Part shown: positions 18,403 through 26,392 of the stretch, in pieces
How the letters are laid out: the number at the start of each line of letters is the position of its first letter
Numbering within the stretch: the stretch's first letter is position 1
From: an uncultured Ideonella sp.
Lineage (GTDB): Bacteria > Pseudomonadota > Gammaproteobacteria > Burkholderiales > Burkholderiaceae
Direction: 5' to 3'
DNA length: 31,240 nt
Assembly (NCBI GenBank): GCA_946479475.1
Contig: CAMLGG010000030.1
Span: 1-31,240 of the forward strand
Position numbers and translations under genes: made by a program
Notes under the pieces: generated by a model
The model's database searches: none
Seen by the model: the letters and a program-made list of their open reading frames with translations, nothing else
What the model was told of the DNA's origin: nothing

Positions 18403-18864
18403 ATGACGATCCGCCTGCGTCTCCTCGCCCCCCTGGCCCTGGCCGCGCTCGCCGCCGGCTGCAGCTACATGTCGACCCCGGCGCCAGCGCCCATGCCCGA
18501 GGCGTCCACGGCCGCGACCGTGGTGCTCTACCGCGTCCACCTGGGCGACCCCGGCGACGACTTCACCAATCACAACGTCTACCTCGACGGCGCTCCCGTC
18601 GGCCGCCTGAATGCGGACGAGGAGTTGCTGCTCAAGGTCGCGCCCGGCGTGCACGAGCTGCGCGTGCAGCCCGAGATGAAGCTGCTCGGGCGGGCGCAGG
18701 GCGAGCCCTTGAAGTACAGCCTGCAGCTCACGCCGGGCTCGACGCGCCACATGCGCTACCGCACGGCCGCCGGCCAGGCCCGGATGGACGCCGGCACCGG
18801 CTCGGTCTACGCCGACCGCGAGCTGGGCCCGGTGAGCGAGCAGGACTACGCCGCCCGGCGGTAG
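18403..18864 (+). CDS. DUF2846-like lipoprotein
   Basis: A 153-residue lipoprotein with a signal peptide and lipobox AAGC at about residues 17-20. The mature domain reads TVVLYRVH, then HNVYLDGAPVGRLNADEELLLKV and PGVHELRVQ. That beta-sandwich pattern is close to DUF2846 (YcfL/PEGA-like) domains. No catalytic motif is seen. It sits 22 bases after the NADH dehydrogenase gene and may be co-transcribed. The precise role is unknown. Confidence 0.75.
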   Translation: MTIRLRLLAPLALAALAAGCSYMSTPAPAPMPEASTAATVVLYRVHLGDPGDDFTNHNVYLDGAPVGRLNADEELLLKVAPGVHELRVQPEMKLLGRAQGEPLKYSLQLTPGSTRHMRYRTAAGQARMDAGTGSVYADRELGPVSEQDYAARR

Positions 18865-18893
18865 GCCCGCCCGGCCGCCGCCGGGGCCCCGCC

Positions 18894-18899
18894 TAGAAT
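18894..18899 (+). promoter_or_regulatory. Possible -10 box TAGAAT before the phosphatase gene
   Basis: TAGAAT in GCCTAGAATCC lies 39 bases upstream of the phosphatase ATG, in the 73-base gap after the lipoprotein gene. The same CCTAGAATC string precedes the outer-membrane protein gene at 3121. No good -35 box is visible. Confidence 0.3.
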
Positions 18900-18937
18900 C
18901 CCGGGGTTGTCCCCCAGGCCGCGGTCCGCTCCCCTCG

Positions 18938-19608
18938 ATGCCCCAGAACCTCTCCACCCGCCTCGGCCGCCTTCGCGCCTGGCTGAGCATGCACCTGGTG
19001 GACCACGGCTTCGTGCGGGCGGTCTACAACAACTTCCACGACCTGGGCGGCGGCATGTACCGCCTCTCGCAACCCAGCCCGGCGCAGATCCGCGCCTACC
19101 GCGACGAGCTCGGCATCAAGACCATCGTCAACCTGCGCGGCGAGCACGGCTACGGCTCGTATGCGATGGAGGAGGAGGCCTGCCGCGAACTGGGCATCAC
19201 CCTGGTCGACCATCGCATGTATTCGCGCCAGCCGCCCACGGTGGAAACGATAGACGCGACCAAGGCGCTGTTCGACTCGATCGAATACCCGGCGCTCATG
19301 CACTGCAAGTCCGGCGCCGACAGGGCCGGCCTGGGTTCGGTGCTGTACCGCCACTTCCGCATGGGCGTGCCGATCGACGAGGCCCGGCACGAGCTGAACT
19401 GGCGCTACGGGCATTTCAACTTCGGCCAGACCGCCGTGCTCGACTACTTCTTCCAGCGCTACCTCGCCGAGAGCGTGACCGAGCCGATGAGCTTCCTCGA
19501 GTGGGTCCACACCCGCTACGAGAAGGGCCCGCTGCACGAGGACTTCCACCGCCTGCGCAAGGAGAACGGCATCGGCGACTGGTTCCTCGACAAGGTGCTG
19601 CACCGCGA

Positions 19609-19612
<4 letters not shown>
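18938..19612 (+). CDS. Dual-specificity/tyrosine phosphatase-like protein
   Basis: A 224-residue protein of the Cys-based phosphatase superfamily. The P-loop MHCKSGADRAG gives C123-x5-R129. Upstream LGIKTIVNLRGEHG is the typical strand-helix entry of bacterial DSP/PTP proteins. There is no signal peptide, so it should be cytoplasmic, possibly peripheral to the membrane through its basic amphipathic N-terminus. The stop overlaps the ATG of the MsbA-type exporter gene (ATGA), implying translational coupling. That suggests a task in lipid or envelope-precursor dephosphorylation rather than general protein signalling, but this is inference. Confidence 0.85.
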
Positions 19613-21354
<1,742 letters not shown>

Positions 21355-21423
21355 CGGGCCGGCGTCGAAGCTGCGCTAAAGTAACCCGTCAGCCTGCCGT
21401 ACAAGACAAAGACAGAGTGGTGA

Positions 21424-21470
21424 CCCTCCACGCGAGGGCGTTTCGAGCCGGCCAGGCGCCTTCGAAACCC
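21424..21470 (+). promoter_or_regulatory. Two hairpins in the leader of the adenylation-domain gene
   Basis: CCCTC (21424-21428) pairs with GAGGG (21434-21438) across a 5-base loop. Then GTTTCGA-like 21440-21446 pairs with TCGAAAC at 21462-21468 across about 15 GC-rich bases. They lie 14-60 bases before the ATG at 21484 and could form a leader structure. A TAAAGT box at 21377-21382 may be the promoter -10. Confidence 0.35.
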
Positions 21471-21483
21471 ACCCCGCTCTGTC

Positions 21484-22398
21484 ATGACCGAGTCTCGGCT
21501 TCCCCGCCCGTTTTCCGCTCGTCCCGCCTTCGGCGAGAGCTTCCACCGCCACGCCGCGCGAGCGCCGGATGCACCGGCGCTGTGGTGGCGCGGCGAAGCC
21601 GTCACCTACCGCATGCTCGCCAGGAGCGCCGTGCTGCAGGGCGCCGAGCTGTCGCGATGGCCCGAGGGCCCGGTGTGCGTGGCGGCCCACGCCAGCCCGG
21701 GCGCGATCGCGGCGGCGCTGGGCGCGCTGGCTGCCGGCCGCTGCGTGTTCTTCCACTGCCCGGGCTTGGCCGAGGCCGAGGCCGCCCGCTTCGCCGGCTC
21801 GGCCCGCAGCCTCGTGGGATGGCGCGAGGGCGAAGGCTGGGTTGCCATCGCATCGGTGGACGACCCCCTCGCCGAGGCTGTGCCGCCCCGGCTGGCGGGC
21901 CTCGGCTACGTCGAACTCAGCGGGGAGGCGCCGACCCTGGTCGATTCCGCCGCGCTCGAGCGCCTGGCCGACTTTGCCTACTCCCGCCTCGACGTCGGGC
22001 CCGGGCGCTGCGTCCTCGGCCATGCGCGCCTGGGCAGCGAGCTCAGCCTGCTGGAGCTGTGGACGCCCTTGATGCTGGGGGCCACGGTCGCCCTCGTCGA
22101 CCGCAGCGGCGTGGTGGACCCGCGCGGCCTGCATTCGCTGATCGTTCGCCACGGCGTCCATCTCGTCCAGGGTGCGCCTGCTTTCCACGAGCTCATGACC
22201 CGCTCGCTCGGCCGCGCGGCCATGCCCTCGGTCGAGCGCCTGGTGGTGGCCGGTGGCCCTCTTCGGCCGGACTGCCGCGCACGCCTGCCCACGCTCTTCC
22301 CGAGGGCGCGCGCGCACTCGCTGCAGGCCTGCAACGCCACGGGCGATTGCCGGCTGCAGCCCCTCGAACCCGCGATCAGCCGCCCGGTTCCCGGATGA
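21484..22398 (+). CDS. Truncated AMP-binding (adenylation-domain) protein
   Basis: A 304-residue protein resembling the front part of an NRPS-type adenylation domain (FGESFHRHAARAPDAPALWW, AVTYRMLARSA, then RLVVAGGPLRPDCRARLPTLFPRARAHSL). It lacks what an active enzyme needs. The phosphate-binding TSGSTGxPKG loop is replaced by YVELSGEAPTLVD. The NxYGxTE region reads ACNATGDC. Everything after it, including the C-terminal lid with the catalytic lysine, is missing. No carrier or condensation domain follows, because the convergent START gene begins within 23 bases. Codon bias is normal for this genome, so it may be a retained degenerate fold or a recently truncated gene. Confidence 0.65.
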   Translation: MTESRLPRPFSARPAFGESFHRHAARAPDAPALWWRGEAVTYRMLARSAVLQGAELSRWPEGPVCVAAHASPGAIAAALGALAAGRCVFFHCPGLAEAEAARFAGSARSLVGWREGEGWVAIASVDDPLAEAVPPRLAGLGYVELSGEAPTLVDSAALERLADFAYSRLDVGPGRCVLGHARLGSELSLLELWTPLMLGATVALVDRSGVVDPRGLHSLIVRHGVHLVQGAPAFHELMTRSLGRAAMPSVERLVVAGGPLRPDCRARLPTLFPRARAHSLQACNATGDCRLQPLEPAISRPVPG

Positions 22399-23059
22399 AG
22401 GGCAGCTGCGCCTGCGCAAAGGGCGGCTGGCGCACGATCCGGCGCAGGGCGAGGATGGTGTGCCACGGCCCCTCGGAGACCGCCGCGCTGGCGAAGTGGC
22501 GCAACAGGGGCAACGCCAGGTTGCCGGCCGGGTCGCCCATGCCTTCGAAGAGCACGTCGACCCGGCCGTCGGGCCGGGGCGAGAGCAGCCAGCGGGAGTC
22601 GAAGACGGTCATGCGGACCCGGTCCGGGTGCCGCGGGGGCGAATCGGCGGCCGCGCGGCAGGTCACCGTGACCGCCAGGCTGGCCGGATCCTGCGTCATC
22701 TCCCAGGCGACCACCGACTCGCGGTCCTTCAGCGGGAAGGGCAACGAGGTGACCACCAGCGTGACGCCGCGCGCCGGGCCCTCCGTGCGCAGCAGGGTGG
22801 CTTCGCGCAGGCGGTAGACCCATTCGCCGGCCCGCGAGCTGTCCAGCAGCACGGCGGCCAGCGACGACAAGCGCGCATCTATCACCGTGGTGGCGCGGAA
22901 GGCCGGCACGCCGTCGGGCCGCTGGCCCGCCCACACCTGGGTGGACGTGGCCGCATCCTCGCGCTGAAGGCGCCAGGTGGTCGCTTCCCCCTGGGCCCAT
23001 GCCGGCAGGCACAGGAAGATCGCCACCAGGCCCGCGCACCAGGCATGCACTCGGCTCAT
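22376..23059 (-). CDS. START-domain lipid-binding-like exported protein
   Basis: A 227-residue protein with a clear signal peptide (MSRVHAWCAGLVAIFLCLPAWA). The mature part has the StAR-related lipid-transfer pattern: VWAGQRPDGVPAFRATTVIDA, then LLDSSRAGEWVYRLREA, VVTSLPFPLKDRESVV, and a C-terminal helix. START domains form a hydrophobic pocket; exported bacterial members are poorly studied. It is convergent with the truncated adenylation gene (23-base overlap) and is followed on the same strand upstream by the fds regulator gene, 53 bases away. Confidence 0.85.
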   Translation of the reverse strand: MSRVHAWCAGLVAIFLCLPAWAQGEATTWRLQREDAATSTQVWAGQRPDGVPAFRATTVIDARLSSLAAVLLDSSRAGEWVYRLREATLLRTEGPARGVTLVVTSLPFPLKDRESVVAWEMTQDPASLAVTVTCRAAADSPPRHPDRVRMTVFDSRWLLSPRPDGRVDVLFEGMGDPAGNLALPLLRHFASAAVSEGPWHTILALRRIVRQPPFAQAQLPFIREPGG

Positions 23060-23112
23060 CGCTTCATCATGCTACGGGTGACGGCGCGGCGTATTGCGGC
23101 TTCGTTTCCGGC

Positions 23113-24213
23113 TCAGGCTCGCGCGCCGGCCTTGCGCCCGGCCGGAGCTTCGCCCAGCACGGCCGCGAGCGGCGTCACGCTGCCGGTCTCGTCCGTCGAG
23201 TAGCCGGGCAGCGCGTCCACGGCCTGGCGGTACGCCGGGCTGCGAAGGATGCCGAGCGCCTGCTGCACCGCCGGCGTGTCGACGTGGTCGGCGTGGCACA
23301 GCAGGAAGTAGCGCTCGCGCTGCAGCGGGATGAACTCGAGCTTGAACTGGCGCGCCGGCACCTCCACGCCCATGCCGGCGTCGGCCATGTCGCTCGCCAC
23401 GAACGCGGCCACGGCCGCGTGGGTGAACTCGCACTGCTCGTAGCCGCGGATGGCGGTGGGGGCGATGCCGCGGGCCTTGAGCATCAGGTCGAGCAGGAAG
23501 CGGGTGCCCGAGCCGGCCTGGCGGTTGATGAAGCGCACGTCGGGCCGGGCGAGGTCCTCGATGCCGTAGATCTTCTTCGGGTTGCCCGGCCTGGTCATCA
23601 GGCCCTGGCGGCGGGTGGCCAGTCGGATCACGCGCTGGCGCGCCGGGTCCAGCCAGGGGCGGAAGTGCTCGATCGCGGAGGCCTCGAACTCGCCCAGCGG
23701 CAGGTGGAAGCCGGCGATGTCGCACTGGCCGGTGGCCAGCGACTCCAGCGCCTCCACGCTGCCGCAGTACTTGAGCTCGTGGGCGACCCCGCCGCGCACG
23801 AGGTGGTCGTGCAGCGACTGGACGGCGAAGCCGTGGCTGGCGTGGATCCTCAGCCGGCCGGGCTGCGGCGTCGTCACCTTCTCGATCTCGGCGCCCAGCT
23901 CCGAAGCCAGCGAATCCAGCACCGGCGAAAGCCGCGCCTGGATGCGCCGCTGGGCCCAGACCAGCCGCTCGCCCAGCGGCGTGAGCTCCGAGCCCTTGCC
24001 GCGCGACATCACCAGCAGAGGCTGGCCGAAGAGCGACTCGCCCTCGCGCAGCAGCTGCCAGGCATGGCGGTAGGAGACGCCGGTCGCGGTGCAGGCGCCC
24101 GCCAGGCTGCCGTGCTCGTCCACCTGCACCAGCAGCTCGACCACGCGCGCGCCCAGGCCGCGGCCTTCGGGGCCTTCGATGGTCCAGTGCGGGGCGATGG
24201 AGACTCGGAACAT
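23113..24213 (-). CDS. fdsR: Fds operon regulator: ModE/LysR-like HTH fused to periplasmic-binding-protein-like domain
   Basis: A 366-residue one-component regulator. The N-terminal winged helix (residues about 15-85: VVELLVQVDEHGSLAGACTA, then GVSYRHAWQLLREGESLFG, LLVMSRGKGSELTPLGERLV) is of ModE/LysR type. From about residue 125 (PGRLRIHASHGFAVQSLHDH) a PBP-like domain follows, with INRQAGSGTRFLLDLML as ligand-loop text. The gene is divergent from fdsG, the position of fdsR in Cupriavidus necator, where such a product controls the fds operon. The symbol is assigned mainly by position. The ligand could be formate, molybdate or a Mo-cofactor species. ATG 24213 is preferred over TTG 24243. Confidence 0.75.
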   Translation of the reverse strand: MFRVSIAPHWTIEGPEGRGLGARVVELLVQVDEHGSLAGACTATGVSYRHAWQLLREGESLFGQPLLVMSRGKGSELTPLGERLVWAQRRIQARLSPVLDSLASELGAEIEKVTTPQPGRLRIHASHGFAVQSLHDHLVRGGVAHELKYCGSVEALESLATGQCDIAGFHLPLGEFEASAIEHFRPWLDPARQRVIRLATRRQGLMTRPGNPKKIYGIEDLARPDVRFINRQAGSGTRFLLDLMLKARGIAPTAIRGYEQCEFTHAAVAAFVASDMADAGMGVEVPARQFKLEFIPLQRERYFLLCHADHVDTPAVQQALGILRSPAYRQAVDALPGYSTDETGSVTPLAAVLGEAPAGRKAGARA

Positions 24214-24358
24214 GGGAAATAGGCTGTCGGCAGCCGATGGCAACGCCAGTCCGGATCATATTGCCGCCCAGGACGTTTGACCGCACCATCGCGCCAGCCT
24301 GGCGGCCCAGGCATATGCACTACGCCGCCTATTTGAACGAAAGCTGGAGACGCACCGA
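24214..24358. promoter_or_regulatory. Divergent control region between fdsR and fdsG
   Basis: The 145-base gap must hold both promoters. Visible symmetric elements are GGCTG-TCGG-CAGCC (24222-24235), CGCCA-GCC-TGGCG (24292-24304) and GCATATGC (24311-24318). The last two are adjacent and placed where a regulator of fdsG would bind. No good -35/-10 pair or -24/-12 pair was found by eye. Confidence 0.5.
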
Positions 24359-24826
24359 ATGTCCGAGCCCCAAGCCACCGTCCGCGAGATCGCGGACGCC
24401 CACCGCGAAGTGCCGGGCGGCCTGCTGCCGGCGCTGCACGCGGTGCAGGAAGCGCTGGGCCACGTGCCCGACGAGGCGGTGCCGGTGCTCGCCAAGGCGC
24501 TGAACCTGTCGCGCGCCGAGGTGCACGGCGTCGTCACCTACTACCACCACTTCCGCCGCACGCCGCCCGGGCGGCACGTGGTGCAGGTCTGTCGCGCAGA
24601 AGCCTGCCAGGCCTGCGGCGGCGAGGAGCTGCTGGCCCACGCGGAACAGTCGCTCGGCTGCAAGGCCCACGAGACGAGCGCCGATGGCCGGGTGACGCTG
24701 GAGCCGGTCTACTGCCTGGGCCTGTGCGCCTCCTCGCCGGCGGTGCAGATCGGCGAGAAGCTCCATGCGCGCGTGACGCCGCAGAAGCTCGACCGGCTGC
24801 TGGCTTCGCTGGAGGTTGCACCATGA
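24359..24826 (+). CDS. fdsG: NAD-linked formate dehydrogenase gamma subunit
   Basis: A 155-residue NuoE-like subunit carrying one [2Fe-2S] cluster. The ligands are C78 and C83 (VCRAEAC) and C119 and C123 (YCLGLC), the spacing usual in this family. The N-terminal helical part (GGLLPALHAVQEALGHVP) and VVTYYHHFRRTP match complex I 24-kDa homologues. It works with FdsB to carry electrons to NAD+. It is the first gene of the operon, and its TGA overlaps the fdsB ATG. Confidence 0.95.
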   Translation: MSEPQATVREIADAHREVPGGLLPALHAVQEALGHVPDEAVPVLAKALNLSRAEVHGVVTYYHHFRRTPPGRHVVQVCRAEACQACGGEELLAHAEQSLGCKAHETSADGRVTLEPVYCLGLCASSPAVQIGEKLHARVTPQKLDRLLASLEVAP

Positions 24827-26382
24827 ATGCCGTGACCGTCTACGTGCCGCGCGACGCGGCGGCGCTCGCGGCAGGCGCGGACGAGGTCGCCGCGGCCATC
24901 GCCGCCGAGGCTTCCCGGCGCGGGCGTGAAGTGCAGCTCGTCCGCAACGGCTCGCGCGGCATGTTCTGGCTGGAGCCGCTGGTCGAGGTCGCCACGCCGC
25001 AGGGTCGCGTCGCCTACGGCCCCGTCGCCGAAGAGGACGTTCCGTCTCTTTTCGATGCCGGCCTTCTCGAAGGCGGCAGCCACGCCCTGGCCCACGGCCC
25101 GGTCGAGCAGATCCCGTATCTCGCGAAGCAGGAGCGACTGACCTTCGCCCGCATGGGCGTGACGGACCCGCTCTCGCTGGCCGACTACGAAGCCCACGAG
25201 GGCTGGGCCGGCCTGAAGCGCGCGCTGGCGATGGACGGCGCGGCCATCGTGCAGGAGGTGCTGGATTCGGGCCTGCGCGGCCGCGGCGGCGCCGCCTTCC
25301 CGGCCGGCATCAAGTGGCGCACCGTGCTGCAGGCGCAGGCGGTGCAGAAGTACGTGGTGTGCAACGCCGACGAAGGCGACTCGGGCACCTTCTCCGACCG
25401 CATGACGATGGAGGGCGACCCGTACATGCTCATCGAGGGCATGGCGATCGCCGGCCTGGCGGTGGGTGCGACCCAGGGCTACATCTACATCCGCTCCGAG
25501 TACCCGCATGCGGTGGCCGTGATGCGCGAGGCGATCCGCCTGGCCAATGCCGCCGGCTACCTGGGCGACAGCGTGTGCGGCAGCGGCCGGGCCTTCCGGC
25601 TCGAAGTGCGCATGGCCGCCGGCGCCTACGTCTGCGGCGAAGAAACCGCGATGCTGGAGAGCATCGAGGGCAAGCGCGGCATCGTGCGCGCCAAGCCGCC
25701 GCTGCCGGCGATCGAAGGCCTGTTCGGCCGGCCGACGGTCATCAACAACGTGATCTCGCTCGCCAGCGTGCCGATCATCCTGGCGCGCGGCGCGGCCTTC
25801 TACAAGGATTTCGGCATGGGCCGCTCGCGCGGCACCCTGCCCTTCCAGCTGGCCGGCAACATCAGGCACGGCGGCCTGGTCGAGAAGGCCTTCGGGCTGA
25901 CCCTGCGCGAGCTGGTGTTCGACTTCGGCGGCGGCACGCGCAGCGGCCGGCCGGTCAAGGCCATCCAGGTCGGCGGCCCGCTGGGTGCCTACGTGCCCGA
26001 GTCGAAGTGGGACGAGCCGCTGGATTACGAGGCCTACGCCGCCTTCGGCGCGGTGGTGGGCCACGGCGGCATCGTGGTGCACGACGACACCGCCGACATG
26101 GCGAAGCTGGCCCGCTACGCGATGGAGTTCTGCGCGCTGGAGAGCTGCGGCAAGTGCACGCCCTGCCGCATCGGCAGCACGCGCGGCGTGGAGGTGATCG
26201 ACCGCGTGATCGCCGGCAACAACCGCGTCCAGCAGGTGCATCTGCTGCGCGACCTGTGCGACACGATGCTGGCCGGCAGCCTGTGCGCGATGGGCGGCAT
26301 GACGCCCTACCCGGTGCTCTCCGCGCTGGACCACTACCCCGAGGACTTCGGCGTCGCGGCGCCGACCGAGAAGGCCGCCTGA
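24823..26382 (+). CDS. fdsB: NAD-linked formate dehydrogenase beta subunit (NADH/FMN-binding)
   Basis: A 519-residue NuoF-like subunit with an N-terminal thioredoxin-like [2Fe-2S]-type domain that has lost its cysteines. The NADH/FMN site is GLRGRGGAAFPAGIKW, followed by VVCNADEGDSGTFSDR and AYVCGEETAMLESIEG. The [4Fe-4S] ligands are C442, C445 and C448 in ESCGKCTPCRIGS, plus C488 in GSLCAMGG. It passes electrons from the clusters through FMN to NAD+. A good ribosome site GGAGGT (24811-24816) lies inside the end of fdsG, and the two genes overlap by ATGA. Length is normal. Confidence 0.96.
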   Translation: MNAVTVYVPRDAAALAAGADEVAAAIAAEASRRGREVQLVRNGSRGMFWLEPLVEVATPQGRVAYGPVAEEDVPSLFDAGLLEGGSHALAHGPVEQIPYLAKQERLTFARMGVTDPLSLADYEAHEGWAGLKRALAMDGAAIVQEVLDSGLRGRGGAAFPAGIKWRTVLQAQAVQKYVVCNADEGDSGTFSDRMTMEGDPYMLIEGMAIAGLAVGATQGYIYIRSEYPHAVAVMREAIRLANAAGYLGDSVCGSGRAFRLEVRMAAGAYVCGEETAMLESIEGKRGIVRAKPPLPAIEGLFGRPTVINNVISLASVPIILARGAAFYKDFGMGRSRGTLPFQLAGNIRHGGLVEKAFGLTLRELVFDFGGGTRSGRPVKAIQVGGPLGAYVPESKWDEPLDYEAYAAFGAVVGHGGIVVHDDTADMAKLARYAMEFCALESCGKCTPCRIGSTRGVEVIDRVIAGNNRVQQVHLLRDLCDTMLAGSLCAMGGMTPYPVLSALDHYPEDFGVAAPTEKAA

Positions 26383-26392
26383 GGAGGACACC

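Noticed and set aside
21424..21470. Riboswitch in the leader of the adenylation-domain gene
   Set aside because: There are only two simple stems and no conserved core of any known riboswitch; kept as an unspecified leader structure.
24214..24358. Sigma-54 promoter before fdsG
   Set aside because: TGGCGG at 24300 is not followed by TTGC at the required distance.
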